Under the pieces are notes generated by a model. That model was not told where the DNA came from. It made no database searches and saw nothing but the letters and a program-made list of their open reading frames with translations. From RGIG5952 sp045627605 (lineage in GTDB: Bacteria; Verrucomicrobiota; Kiritimatiellia; RFP12; JAAYLN01): DNA of 39,922 bases. The stretch is from positions 1-39,922 of the forward strand of contig JAZQOA010000026.1 in assembly GCA_045627605.1 (NCBI GenBank), in the 5' to 3' direction. Positions 17,159 through 26,900 of this stretch are shown in pieces; the stretch's first letter is position 1, and each line of letters opens with the position of its first letter. Position numbers and translations under genes: made by a program.

Positions 17159-18262
17159 TCATTTCATCCAGAAATCATGATTTGAAACAGGATCTGGATG
17201 GCGTGGGTTACCATTTGAATCGACAACCCATTCGCTGGAGGCGGACTCTACGGGTTCGCGGACAAACCGGTCCGCAATCATTGGAATGCCAAGGATGCCG
17301 TGCTTTTCCGATGCGGCGAGAAAATACCGCGAGCAACTTGGTTCGAGGGCGCAGCGAGATCCTATTGCGGGGCCGACAAATTTCCGGTAAAACCAGACAA
17401 CTGGCCTGGCTATTGAAAACGATGCCTGGTGTTGCGGAGCCATGTCCCAGTCCCTCGCCTTGTTTCCGCTGCTGATGGCGCCGTATGTCGCCTTGTCAAA
17501 AACCTTGTCGTCCAGTTCGAAGTTGACTTTTATGTCGTCGAACCGCGACTTCATTTTGATTGTGCCGTTTGGGTCGTAAACGAGAGTTTCCATCCTCTTG
17601 TAGAGCCAGACTCCGGGGAGCACTTCGATTTCGCCCTTGAATTCCGTTGATGAGAGGAGGACGTCTGGGGTTCCCGACCTGAAAACGTTCATTGACTTGA
17701 TGCGGCCGTCGGGAAGAAGGGAGATTGAAGCATGCCTTGAGTCGTTTGTTGCGCCGGCAAAGTCAAATCTCAGCGTTCGGGCAACATTCTCGGATTCCTT
17801 GGCGATGTCTTTTGCGGAGAGGGGGTCAAGCGGGGCGAGTATTTCCTCCGGGCTTGCCGGCACGGAGCGCATGTTGGCTGCTTGACTGGGCATTTGGCTG
17901 GACAAGTCTTTTTCAGTCCATGTCTTGTCTTTCCCGTATCGTTGCCAGATTTTCCGGCCGTCGATAACCGTGAAGAGCTTTTCCGGGCTGATTGTCTGGA
18001 CGCTCAGGCGGTTCCCCCGCGCCCATGAAACCTTCGATATTGCGGTTGCTGGTCTTCCGTCAATGGAGACTTCGCGCCTGACGGTGCAGGACGCATTGGT
18101 GATTGCCGCGTATTGCGCCGACAGGACGGAGAGTACATTTGTTGCCTCGGCGCCCAATACCGCGTTGCCCTCTGTCGCCTGGCAGAAGGAGAAGGCAAAA
18201 AACGCAAGTGCACATGACAAGACGTGCACTTGCGTTTTGCGATGTTTTTTCAACACCCGCAT
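17159..18262 (-). CDS. Secreted LolA-like domain fused to a YidD-like domain
   Basis: The ATG at 18262 lies 1 bp after the upstream stop and gives 367 residues starting with a signal peptide (MRVLKKHRKTQVHVL, then a hydrophobic core to CQA near 30). Residues of about 40-270 look like a LolA/LppX-type lipid-binding fold (LSAQYAAITNASCTV, SVQTISPEKLFTVIDG). The C-terminal 80 residues match YidD: FYRKFVGPAIGSRC, EPSCSRYFLAASEKHG, DRFVREP and a final HPDPVS, compared with CRFTPTCSSY and HPGGDDPVP in E. coli YidD. The third YidD cysteine (KCHP) is replaced by REP. YidD normally acts at the cytoplasmic face with YidC, so an exported version is unusual. Confidence 0.7.
   Translation of the reverse strand: MRVLKKHRKTQVHVLSCALAFFAFSFCQATEGNAVLGAEATNVLSVLSAQYAAITNASCTVRREVSIDGRPATAISKVSWARGNRLSVQTISPEKLFTVIDGRKIWQRYGKDKTWTEKDLSSQMPSQAANMRSVPASPEEILAPLDPLSAKDIAKESENVARTLRFDFAGATNDSRHASISLLPDGRIKSMNVFRSGTPDVLLSSTEFKGEIEVLPGVWLYKRMETLVYDPNGTIKMKSRFDDIKVNFELDDKVFDKATYGAISSGNKARDWDMAPQHQASFSIARPVVWFYRKFVGPAIGSRCALEPSCSRYFLAASEKHGILGIPMIADRFVREPVESASSEWVVDSNGNPRHPDPVSNHDFWMK
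18199..18238 (-). terminator. Terminator-like hairpin inside the signal-peptide codons of the LolA-YidD gene
   Basis: A perfect 15-bp inverted repeat (18199-18213 with 18224-18238) flanks a 10-nt loop. On the minus transcript the 3' arm ends GCGTTTT and runs on as TT, giving a U-tract of six after the stem, the form of an intrinsic terminator. It starts 25 nt after the stop of the small exported protein and lies within codons 9-23 of the next gene. On the + strand it is followed by only four T. Confidence 0.7.
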
Positions 18263-18263
18263 A

Positions 18264-18542
18264 TCAATAATAGGCGGGGGCTTCTTTGTGGAGATCGCTG
18301 GTGGTCGTTCCGCCCGTAGCCGTGATCGCGGACCAAATGCGGCCAATGAAGATGAGGTCGAGGATGTCCCTGATTCCAAGGCTCTTCCCTTCGTTCCATG
18401 CGGCGGCCGTGCGCATGCCAAAGCAGCAGCCGATGAGACCAGCGGTGAATCCGCCGGGGGTGCGCGCGTTTTCCGCGTGGACAGCGGGAACCGCAGCGAA
18501 CATCGTTGCGGCGACGGTGAGCGCAAGTATTATTTTCTTCAT
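18264..18542 (-). CDS. Small exported protein with a GCCFG motif
   Basis: A 92-residue protein with a clear signal peptide (MKKIILALTVAATMFAAVPAVHA). The mature part contains GGFTAGLIGCCFGMRTAAAWNEGKS and a second hydrophobic stretch (DILDLIFIGRIWSAITATGG). The ATG at 18542 has GGGA about 6 nt ahead; an in-frame ATG at 18569 would put nine residues before the signal and is less likely. It heads a three-gene operon behind a consensus promoter. I recognise no named family. The paired cysteines and hydrophobic C-terminal part suggest a membrane-associated protein outside the cytoplasm. Confidence 0.7.
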   Translation of the reverse strand: MKKIILALTVAATMFAAVPAVHAENARTPGGFTAGLIGCCFGMRTAAAWNEGKSLGIRDILDLIFIGRIWSAITATGGTTTSDLHKEAPAYY

Positions 18543-18550
18543 GTTTTTCC

Positions 18551-18578
18551 CATGTTGGTTGTTGTCCAAGGCAACATG
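18551..18578 (-). promoter_or_regulatory. Hairpin in the 5' untranslated region of the small exported protein
   Basis: CATGTTG (18551-18557) and CAACATG (18572-18578) form a 7-bp stem with a 14-nt loop, ending about 8 nt before the ATG at 18542. It may affect access of ribosomes; this is inference from position alone. Confidence 0.35.
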
Positions 18579-18599
18579 CCAAGAACTTTGTTGAAGAAT

Positions 18600-18628
18600 A
18601 TTATATTAAAGTGCAAAAATGGTGTCAA
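18600..18628 (-). promoter_or_regulatory. Perfect consensus sigma-70 promoter for the three-gene exported-protein operon
   Basis: Read on the minus strand, TTGACA (18628-18623), a 17-bp spacer and TATAAT (18605-18600) match both consensus boxes at all 12 positions. Transcription should begin near 18593, about 50 nt before the ATG at 18542. It is the strongest promoter visible in the window. Confidence 0.85.
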
Positions 18629-18752
18629 CAATGATGGATTCTAAAATTGTCCCGTTTTTCCAAAATGCCGGGAGGAAGGGAGTGGGGCTTTGGTTAGGGG
18701 GTGAGTTGATGGGTATGGCTAAGAATCTTCAATTATTGTATGATAGATAGGG

Positions 18753-21392
18753 ATGAAAAATTTGCTTCACAACAAGGCGAAGGTCAACAGGCGTCGCGAT
18801 GACGGCGGCGAACCTGGCGTTGTCTCACGGGTCGTTGGCTTTTTGCTGATTATCCTGGTTAGTTTCCCCATTCTTGGACTTTGCAGCTACGACTGGCACG
18901 ACATTCCCTGGCTCTACGCCGGGAGCGGCGACGCGGCGCACAACCTCGTGGGTATGGCGGGGGCCTGGGGGACGTTCGCCGGCTACAGCCTTTTCGGCCT
19001 GGGAATCTGGTTGCTTCCCTGCTGGATGTTGCTTTTCGGCTTCCTCATGGTGACGGGCCGCATGCGCAGGCCGTGGCGCCGGTTTTTCTGGGCGTTGCTT
19101 TTTCAAATCTGCCTTTGCGCACTCCTCGAGGCGGGCGACCATTCGGCCACGGTTGAAAAGCTCAACATCAAGAGCGCCGGCGGCGCCTTCGGCTGGCTCC
19201 TGATGACGATGGGGCTCAAGCCGTTCCTCGGTATTGTGGGCAGCGTTCAGATTGTCGTCGTGTTGATGCTTGTCGCGCTTGTCTTTGGCGTCGGCTGGCA
19301 GAATTGGCGGGATTTCTTCAAGTTCGTGATGGCGTGGCTGGAGGAACGCCGCATTGCGCGGGCCGACGATGCCGAGCGCGCCACGCTTGAGGAACTCAAG
19401 CGCTTGCGCGAGGAGGCCCGGCAGCACAAGGAGGAGGAGAAGGAGCGCCAGCGCCAGGAGAAGGAGGCGGAGCGCGAAGCCCGCGAGGCTGAGCGCGAGC
19501 AAATCCGCCAGGAGCGCGAGGAAAAGAAACGCCAAAAGGAAGCGGAGCGTCTCGCCAGGGAACGCGAATACGAGGAGCAGAAGGAGCGTCTCCGCCAGGA
19601 ACGCGAAGCGGCGGAAGCCGCCCGCAGGGCGGAGGAGGAGCGTCGCGCCGAGGCCGCGCGCAAGGCCGAGGAGGCGGAAAGGCGCGCGGCGGAACGTCGC
19701 GCCGAAGAGGAGGAGCCCGAGGAAGAGCCTGTCGAGGAAGCTGCTCCCGGCGAGGAAGACGAACCCGAGATCGTCGAGAAGCCCTACGAATTGCCGACGG
19801 TCGATTTGCTCTCGCCTGTTCCGCAGAGTGAAGCCGACTGTGGCGACACGGGCAAGACGGCCGAGCAGATCGCGGCGACGCTGACGGAGTTCAAGGTGCC
19901 CGGAATCATCACGCACGTCGAGGAAGGCCCGGTCATCACCACCTACGAGTTCCAGCCCGCGCCGCGCATTCGCCCCGAACAGGTCTCGGCGATGGACAAG
20001 ACCCTCGAAATGCGCATCATGGCCAAGTCGCTGCGCATCGAGGCCCCCATTCCGGGCAAGGGCGTCTGCGGCACCGAGGTGCCCAACAAGGTCGCCCGCG
20101 CGGTGACCGTCCACGAAATCCTCGACGGCGAGGTCTGGAAGGCGATGTCGAAGAAGCTTCGCCTGCCGCTTCTCCTCGGCAAGGACGCGAGCGGCCACGA
20201 CCTTGTCGTGGATTTGGCGGACATGCCGCACCTCCTTGTCGCCGGCGCGACCGGTTCGGGAAAGTCCGTCTGCATGAACGCCATGCTCACGGGACTCCTC
20301 ATGTCGCGGACGCCCGACGAGCTTAAGCTCATCCTCGTCGACCCCAAGGTCGTCGAGTTCACCGGCTACAACGCCATCCCGCATCTTGTCGTGCCCGTGA
20401 TCAACGAACCCAAGAAAGTCGCGCTCGGCCTCATCTGGGCCATCCACGAGATGGAGCGCCGCTACAAGATGCTGAGCGCCGTCGGCGTGAAGAACATCGA
20501 GTCGTTCAACAACCGCAAGAAGGCGGCGGTGCAGCAGGACATGTTCGAGGGCATGGGCGACGCCGCGCCTTCGGCCCCCGCCCCCTCGCCATATCCCGAC
20601 AGGCTCCCGTACATCGTCGTCGTCATCGACGAATTGGCCGACCTCATGCTCCAGGTCAAGAAGGAGATCGAGGACGGCATCACGCGCCTCGCGCAGAAGT
20701 CGCGCGCCGTCGGCATCCACCTCATCCTTGCCACGCAACGCCCCACGGTCAACATCGTCACCGGCACCATCAAGGCCAACATCGCCGGGCGCATCGCCTT
20801 CCAGGTCGCGCAGAAGAACGACAGCAAGGTCATTCTCGACCGCATGGGCGCCGACACGCTCATCGGCAAGGGCGACATGCTCTTCCTCAACCCCCGCACG
20901 GGCAAGACGGTCCGCGCCCAGGGTGCCTTCATCACGGATGCCGATGCCGAAGCCGTCACGGAGTTCATCCGCCGGCAGGCCGCGCCGAAGTACATCCAGG
21001 AGGCGCAGGACCAGCTGTCCGCGGCGGGCGCCGACCAATCCCAGCAGGGCGGCGGGGGCAAGTCCTCTGGCGGAGCCCCGGCGTCTGCGGCGGACACCGA
21101 AGACGAGGGCGACGGCACGGACGAGCTTTTCGAGCAGGCCATTGCGGTTATCCGCCGCACGCGCCGCGCCTCGACGTCGTCGCTCCAGCGTGCGCTTGCG
21201 ATCGGCTACAACAGGGCCGCGCGCATTTTCGACCAGCTTGAGGAGCGCGGGATTGTCGGACCATCGCGCGGTGCGTTGCCGCGCGAAATCCTCATTGATC
21301 TCGACGGGGAGATCCCGACGAACCCCGGCGAAGCTGAAAGCGGCGGTGATTCGGCGGAGGGCGAATCCGTCTCTGAAGACGAAACGATGTAA
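18753..21392 (+). CDS. ftsK: DNA translocase FtsK/SpoIIIE
   Basis: FtsK anchors at the septum and pumps chromosomal DNA during division. The 879-residue protein has four hydrophobic segments (about 28-180), a highly charged Glu/Arg/Lys linker (about 195-330), then the motor with Walker A VAGATGSGKSVCMN near 495 and Walker B YIVVVIDELADLM near 620. The C-terminal gamma domain (ELFEQAIAVIRRTRRAS...LEERGIVGPSRG, about 789-850) reads orienting DNA sites. The start is uncertain: the ATG at 18753 directly follows AGGG with no spacing, while a TTG at 18762 has AGGGA 8 nt ahead. A TATGAT box at 18739 would make the ATG nearly leaderless. Confidence 0.93.
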   Translation: MKNLLHNKAKVNRRRDDGGEPGVVSRVVGFLLIILVSFPILGLCSYDWHDIPWLYAGSGDAAHNLVGMAGAWGTFAGYSLFGLGIWLLPCWMLLFGFLMVTGRMRRPWRRFFWALLFQICLCALLEAGDHSATVEKLNIKSAGGAFGWLLMTMGLKPFLGIVGSVQIVVVLMLVALVFGVGWQNWRDFFKFVMAWLEERRIARADDAERATLEELKRLREEARQHKEEEKERQRQEKEAEREAREAEREQIRQEREEKKRQKEAERLAREREYEEQKERLRQEREAAEAARRAEEERRAEAARKAEEAERRAAERRAEEEEPEEEPVEEAAPGEEDEPEIVEKPYELPTVDLLSPVPQSEADCGDTGKTAEQIAATLTEFKVPGIITHVEEGPVITTYEFQPAPRIRPEQVSAMDKTLEMRIMAKSLRIEAPIPGKGVCGTEVPNKVARAVTVHEILDGEVWKAMSKKLRLPLLLGKDASGHDLVVDLADMPHLLVAGATGSGKSVCMNAMLTGLLMSRTPDELKLILVDPKVVEFTGYNAIPHLVVPVINEPKKVALGLIWAIHEMERRYKMLSAVGVKNIESFNNRKKAAVQQDMFEGMGDAAPSAPAPSPYPDRLPYIVVVIDELADLMLQVKKEIEDGITRLAQKSRAVGIHLILATQRPTVNIVTGTIKANIAGRIAFQVAQKNDSKVILDRMGADTLIGKGDMLFLNPRTGKTVRAQGAFITDADAEAVTEFIRRQAAPKYIQEAQDQLSAAGADQSQQGGGGKSSGGAPASAADTEDEGDGTDELFEQAIAVIRRTRRASTSSLQRALAIGYNRAARIFDQLEERGIVGPSRGALPREILIDLDGEIPTNPGEAESGGDSAEGESVSEDETM

Positions 21393-21406
21393 GGGGGGCA
21401 GCCACC

Positions 21407-22552
21407 ATGTCACTTGCAAACACCTTGAGGTCAATTCGCGACAGCAACGGTCTCGGCGTGCAGGAGCTTTCGGAGCGCACGCACATCGGCGTGGCCGTGA
21501 TCGAGGATTTGGAAAACGGCCGCTATGACCGCATCTCGGCCGCGATCTACGGCAGCGGTTTCGTGAAGATTTTGGCAACGGCCCTCGGCGTTGACCCGGC
21601 CCCGCTCCGCGAGCAGTTCCTGGCCGAGTACCAGGCGTGGGTCGATGAGAAGGCCGCGCATGCCAAGCCCAAGCCGCCGCCGCTGAAATTTTCCGCCACG
21701 CGGCTCTCCACCCGGCCGGAACATCCCGAGCCAAAGGATCCGGCCGCGAACCCGCTTTTGAAGAAGGCTCCCAAACCGCAGGCGATGCCCGAGGCGAAGA
21801 AGTCCGAACCCGTCAAGGCCAAGCCCGCCGCCGTTGCCTCCGCCGCCGTTCCGGCGCGTTCCGCACCCGAAGTCGTGGCCCAGGCCAGGCCCGCGGCGCC
21901 GTCCGCGCCAGTCCCCGAGCCCGTGGTTGACGATGCGGAAAAGCCGCAGGAACTTTTTGGCGCGTTGTTCGAAAACCACGACGAGCCGCCTGCGGCGCAG
22001 ACGGAGGCCGCTCCCGTCGCCGCCCCGGCGTCGCCGGTCAAGGCGGCGGAGGAGGTTCCGCCTCGCCAAATACCGCCCAAGCGCACGGAAAAGCCCGTCG
22101 ATGAAACGCCTTCGAAAAAGAAGGAGCCGGTGTTTTTCGATGAGTTTGCCGAACGGCGTCCTTTCGATTACAAGGAGGCCGCGGAGAAGGCGCTGTCCTG
22201 GGCCAAGTCCGTCCTTTCGCTCGTTCCGCTCAAGACCGTCGGCGTTGCCGCGGCGATTCTCGCCCTTGCCGCCGGACTTTGCTTTTTGATTGCTGGCGGT
22301 GGCGGTGAAGACGGCGAAGCCAATGTGAATCACCCTGGTGAAGTTGACGTCGCCATTTCCGAACCGAAAGCCGCCTCCGAACCGGAGGTCGTCGCGGAGG
22401 AAACGCCCCCCGCAGTTCCCGGGGAGTCGTCCGCCGCCGTTGTCGAAGAGGCGGCCCCCGCCGCCGCGGAAGAAGCGCGCCCCGTCGTCTCGTTTGCCGG
22501 CAGCGCCCTGACCGACAACCTCATCCCCCCGCCGGACTGCTATGCGGAGTAG
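21407..22552 (+). CDS. RodZ-like helix-turn-helix membrane protein
   Basis: RodZ links the MreB cytoskeleton to the envelope. Residues 1-70 form the typical N-terminal HTH (TLRSIRDSNGLGVQELSERT, then IEDLENGRYDRISAAIYGSGFVKILATALGVD). A long Pro/Ala/Lys-rich stretch follows (about 80-260). One membrane segment lies near 283-303 (VGVAAAILALAAGLCFLIAGGG), and the tail is acidic and Ala-rich. The usual C-terminal periplasmic beta domain is missing, so RodZ function is inferred from the HTH-linker-TM order. The gene sits between ftsK and rimO with short gaps. Confidence 0.75.
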   Translation: MSLANTLRSIRDSNGLGVQELSERTHIGVAVIEDLENGRYDRISAAIYGSGFVKILATALGVDPAPLREQFLAEYQAWVDEKAAHAKPKPPPLKFSATRLSTRPEHPEPKDPAANPLLKKAPKPQAMPEAKKSEPVKAKPAAVASAAVPARSAPEVVAQARPAAPSAPVPEPVVDDAEKPQELFGALFENHDEPPAAQTEAAPVAAPASPVKAAEEVPPRQIPPKRTEKPVDETPSKKKEPVFFDEFAERRPFDYKEAAEKALSWAKSVLSLVPLKTVGVAAAILALAAGLCFLIAGGGGEDGEANVNHPGEVDVAISEPKAASEPEVVAEETPPAVPGESSAAVVEEAAPAAAEEARPVVSFAGSALTDNLIPPPDCYAE

Positions 22553-22559
22553 GCCGTCT

Positions 22560-23906
22560 ATGACCGTGGGGCTTGTCAGTCTTGGCTGCGCGAAGAACCT
22601 TGTCGACCTTCAGGTGATGGGTGGGACGCTCCTCGCCGACGGCATCGAACTTTCGCCCGACCCCGACAACGCCGATGTCGTGCTGGTGAATACCTGCGCC
22701 TTCATCGAGGACGCCCGCAAAGAGGCCGACGCGGAAATCAAACGCGCCTGCGCCTTGAAGCGGGCCGGAAAGGTCGGCCATGTCGTCGTCTCGGGTTGCC
22801 TCCCCCAGCGCTATGGAAAGGCGCTCTGCGCCAAGTACCCCGACGTCGACGCCTGGCTCGGCATCGACCACCTCTACGACATTTCGCGCATTGTCGCCGG
22901 CCTTGTTGAAGCGGGCCGGAAAGGCGGGGCCGAGGTTTGCGTCTCGAACGACCGCAACTGCCTTTTTGAGCCACCCGTCCCGGACTTGGCCCTGACGGGC
23001 GGCGTCCATGCCTTCCTCAAGATCGCCGAGGGCTGCAACCACGCCTGCGCCTATTGCGCCATTCCCGGCATCCGCGGCAAGCTCCGTTCGCGCGGCGAAA
23101 AGGAGATCGTGGCGGAAGCCAAGGCGCTTGTCGCCGCCGGCTACCGAGAAATCGATGTTGTCGCGCAGGATGTGACGGCCTATGGCCGCGATTTCGGAGA
23201 CGGCACGACGCTGGCCTCGCTTTTGAAAAAGCTCGACCGCATCAAGGGTGACTTTTGGCTTCGGCTTCTCTATGGCTACCCGTCTTACGTGACGGACGAG
23301 CTTCTGGAGGTCATTTCAAAGTCGCGCCACATCTGCCGCTACCTCGACATTCCCGTCCAGCACAGCCATCCCGGCGTTCTTCGCGCCATGCGCCGCGCCG
23401 ACACCGTGAAACACGTGGCGGACATGCCCGCGCGCCTTCGCGCCGCCTGCCCCGGCCTGGCTCTTCGCACAACTTGCCTGGTGGGCTTCCCCGGCGAGAC
23501 GGACGAAGCCTTCGAACATCTTCTCTCGTATGTCAGGGAGGCGGAGTTCGACCAGCTGGGCGTCTTTTGTTTTTCGCCGGAGGAGGGGACTGCCGCCGCG
23601 AAAATGGAGGGTGCCGTTCCGCCTGACGTGGCGCGCCGCCGCCGCGCGCGGTTGATGCGTGCGCAGAAGAAGGTTGTCGAAGCCAAACTCGCCAAGCTTG
23701 TTGGCGAAAAAATCGAGGTTATGCTTGTCGCGCCGGCCGGTGAAAAGGGCCAGTGGCGCGCCCGTGCGCGTTTCCAGGCGCCCGACGTCGATGGCGAAAC
23801 GCTTGTTTCCGGTGCGCCCCGGTCTGCGCGGCCGGGCGATGTGCTGTCCGCGACGGTTCTCGCGGCGAGCGGGTATGACATCGTCGCGGAGGTGCGGCCC
23901 GCATAG
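22560..23906 (+). CDS. rimO: Ribosomal protein uS12 methylthiotransferase
   Basis: RimO is a radical-SAM enzyme that adds a methylthio group to an aspartate of ribosomal protein uS12. The N-terminal domain has its three cysteines in SLGCAKNLVD, VNTCAF and VSGCLPQRY. The radical-SAM cluster is CNHACAYCAIPGIRGK near residue 160. A TRAM domain ends the protein. SLGCAKNLVD separates RimO from MiaB. The ATG at 22560 gives 448 residues; an ATG at 22542 would overlap the rodZ-like stop and add six residues not expected in the family. Confidence 0.94.
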   Translation: MTVGLVSLGCAKNLVDLQVMGGTLLADGIELSPDPDNADVVLVNTCAFIEDARKEADAEIKRACALKRAGKVGHVVVSGCLPQRYGKALCAKYPDVDAWLGIDHLYDISRIVAGLVEAGRKGGAEVCVSNDRNCLFEPPVPDLALTGGVHAFLKIAEGCNHACAYCAIPGIRGKLRSRGEKEIVAEAKALVAAGYREIDVVAQDVTAYGRDFGDGTTLASLLKKLDRIKGDFWLRLLYGYPSYVTDELLEVISKSRHICRYLDIPVQHSHPGVLRAMRRADTVKHVADMPARLRAACPGLALRTTCLVGFPGETDEAFEHLLSYVREAEFDQLGVFCFSPEEGTAAAKMEGAVPPDVARRRRARLMRAQKKVVEAKLAKLVGEKIEVMLVAPAGEKGQWRARARFQAPDVDGETLVSGAPRSARPGDVLSATVLAASGYDIVAEVRPA

Positions 23907-23918
23907 GCGGCTTGCCAG

Positions 23919-26900
23919 ATGCTCGTGCTTCATGCCAACTGGGTTCGTCGCCGTCTTTGGCTTTGGGGCGAAACCGCCTTGCGCCATTCCGCGGTTCCCG
24001 ATGGCGCATTGAACCCGTTTTGCCTCTCCCGCGCCTATCTTGGTGCCGTTGTCGATGCGCTTTGCGGGGGTGTGCGCCGCCGCGACCTTCGCGTCCGCCA
24101 CGTGCGCCGGGTTGCCGCCCGTCTCCCGTCGTATGGCGGGCTCCCTTTGCCGTCGCGCCTCTATTTCATGCCGTCCGACTGGCCCGCGCCCCCCGGCGAC
24201 GCTCCGCCGGCCTTTTGCAAGACCGACATCCTGGCGTTGCCGCTATCCCTGGCCGAGGCCTCCGCATTGTTGGCCAAGGTCGCCGCGAGTGCGGATTCCG
24301 CCGCTCCGCTTGCCCGAAACGCCTCGGCCGGCGGCGACCTCGTGGCGCTTGCCCGCTTGTGGAAGCTTGTCGGCGCAATCATCGCCCGCGAGCGCGTCTT
24401 GCCCGGAGTGGTCGGGGCGGAGAGCCGCTGGAGCCCGGCGTTGGACGCGGAGGGCCTGGCGCGTGTCGATGCCGCAGTGCGCGCGGTTCCGGATTCCGCC
24501 TGCTGCCTGGAGGGGGCGTCTCCCCCTGCCGTTTTTTTTGCCGATGCCGTGGATTGCCAAATGCGCGCGGCCGTCTCGACCGCGTTGACCAGGCTCCACG
24601 CAAGGAAAAGTGTCTTCTACGACCTCCATTCGGCTTTTTTGGCATCGCTTCGCAGTTTTGCCCCTGCCATTCGCTGGGGCGATGCTTCTGAAATCGCCGC
24701 CTTCGCAGCGGAGATGCGTGAGTGGCGGCGCCCCGTCGACGACTTGTCCGGGGGCGACGTCTGCCTGGGATTTCGCATTGCCGACCCAGCCGACCCCGAC
24801 GCGGAGGATCCCAAATGGACGCTTCTTCCCGTAGCGGTCGCGGACGGCAAGGTCCATCCCCTTTCGCCGGGTTTCCTTGCCCGCCAGGAACCAGGTGTGG
24901 CAAGGCGTCTTCTCGTTGCGCTTGGCCAGGCCTCCGTGCTTGCTCCCGAACTGTCGGCGGACGCCCCTTCTGGAAGCGCCTCGTCAGGTGCGGTGCGGCT
25001 TGATGCGTCCGCCATCCATACTTTCCTGAAGGAAGATTCCGCCGCGCTTCGCGCCGCGGGGTTCCCGGTCTTCGCCCCGTCTTGGTGGTCGCCGGCGCGC
25101 AGGGGGGGCGACAAGCCCGTTGTCCGTGCGGCTGCCGTGCGTTTCAAGACGGGAACGGGCCTTTTTTCCCTCGATTCGCTCCTTGACGTCAAGTGGGAGG
25201 TGGCGCTCGGCGGCGACAAGCTGGCGGCGGGCGACATTGAGTGGATGCTGCGCTCCGAAAGTCCAGTCGTGCGTTTTGCGGGGCGTTGGATCGCGGTTGA
25301 CGCCGGTGAACTGAGGGCCGCGAAGGAAAAGCTCGAACGGCTCCTCCGCAATCCGGTCAGCTTGCGCGAACTTGTCCAGCTTGGAATCGGTTCCGGCGTC
25401 CAGGGCGGGGTCGAAGTCAAGGTCGATCCGGACGTGATTCCCGAGGAGGCAAAGGCGGGGAATCTGATTTCCATGCTTGGCGGCGCGGCCAAACTTGAAC
25501 GCGTCCCCGTGCCACGCGGTTTTCGCGGCAAGCTCCGCCCCTACCAGCGCCGCGGGCTCGACTGGCTGTCGTTCCTCTACGGCTGGGGGTTTGGTGCTTG
25601 CCTTGCCGACGACATGGGGCTTGGCAAGACCATCGAGGCGGTGTCGCTTTTTCTTGCCGCGCGGGCGAAGGGCATGCAGGAGCCGGTGCTCGTTGTCTGC
25701 CCGATGTCGATCATGCTCAAGTGGGCCCGTGAAATCGCGGCGTTCGCGCCGAAACTCCGCACATGGATTTACCACGGCCATGGCCGTCCGCGGGGCGTGG
25801 ACTTTGTCCGCGAGGCCCTGGCGCACGACGTCTGCGTGACCAGTTACCAGATGCTTTGCTCGGAATACGGGGCGGTGAAGTCCGTGCGCTGGGGGATCGT
25901 CGCGCTCGACGAGGCGCAAAACATCAAGAACCCGCGCACGGCCAAGTCGCGGGCCGCGCGTTCGCTTGGCGCCGGCTGGCGCCTGGCGCTGACGGGCACG
26001 CCGGTCGAGAACAACGTGGGCGACCTCTGGGCGATCATGGATTTTCTCAACCCCGGCCTATTGCTGGGCCAGCGCGAATTCGTGGAGCGCTTCCAGCGGC
26101 CCGTTGTCACGGGATCCGATCCCCGCGCACAGCAGGAACTCCGCCGTCTGACGGCGCCCTTCATCCTCCGCCGCCTCAAGAGCGACCCCGAAATCGTCTC
26201 CGACATGCCGCCAAAGGTCGAGGAGAAAATCTACTGCGGCCTAACGCGCGAACAAGCCGAACTTTACGCCGCCGAAGTCCGTGACATTGAGAACGGCATC
26301 TCGTCGAAGACGGGTATCGCCCGTCATGGCGCCGTGCTGGCGTTGCTTACGCGGCTCAAGCAGATCTGCAACCACCCCGCCCAGTACCTCTATGTCGATG
26401 ACGAAGGCGCGGTTCCCGCCGACCCGCTTGCGCCGTCGCGCTCGGGCAAGCTAACCCGCCTCGACGAAATGCTCGCCGACGTCCTTGCCGCCGGGGAGTG
26501 CGCACTTGTCTTCACGCAGTATGCCGTCATGGGCGGACTCCTCGCCCGGCACCTCTCTGAGAAGTTTGGCTTCGACGTCCCGTTCCTCCACGGCGGCGTA
26601 CCGATGGCGAAGCGCGACGAACTCGTCTCGCGCTTCCAGCGGCCCGATGGCCCGCCGGTCTTCGTGTTGTCGATCAAGGCCGGCGGCACGGGCCTTGATC
26701 TTACGCGCGCCAACCACGTCTTCCATTACGACCGGTGGTGGAACCCGGCCGTCGAGAACCAGGCGACGGACCGAGCCCACCGCATTGGGCAGACGAAAAC
26801 CGTCTTTGTCCACACGTTTATTTGCGAGGGGACGCTTGAATCGCACATCGACGACCTGATAACTGGAAAGCTCGAACTCGCCCGGAACCTGATTGCGGAT

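Noticed and set aside
18825..21734. A 969-codon minus-strand open frame opposite ftsK
   Set aside because: It is the antisense image of ftsK codon bias, with low-complexity Leu/Arg runs opposite the charged linker.
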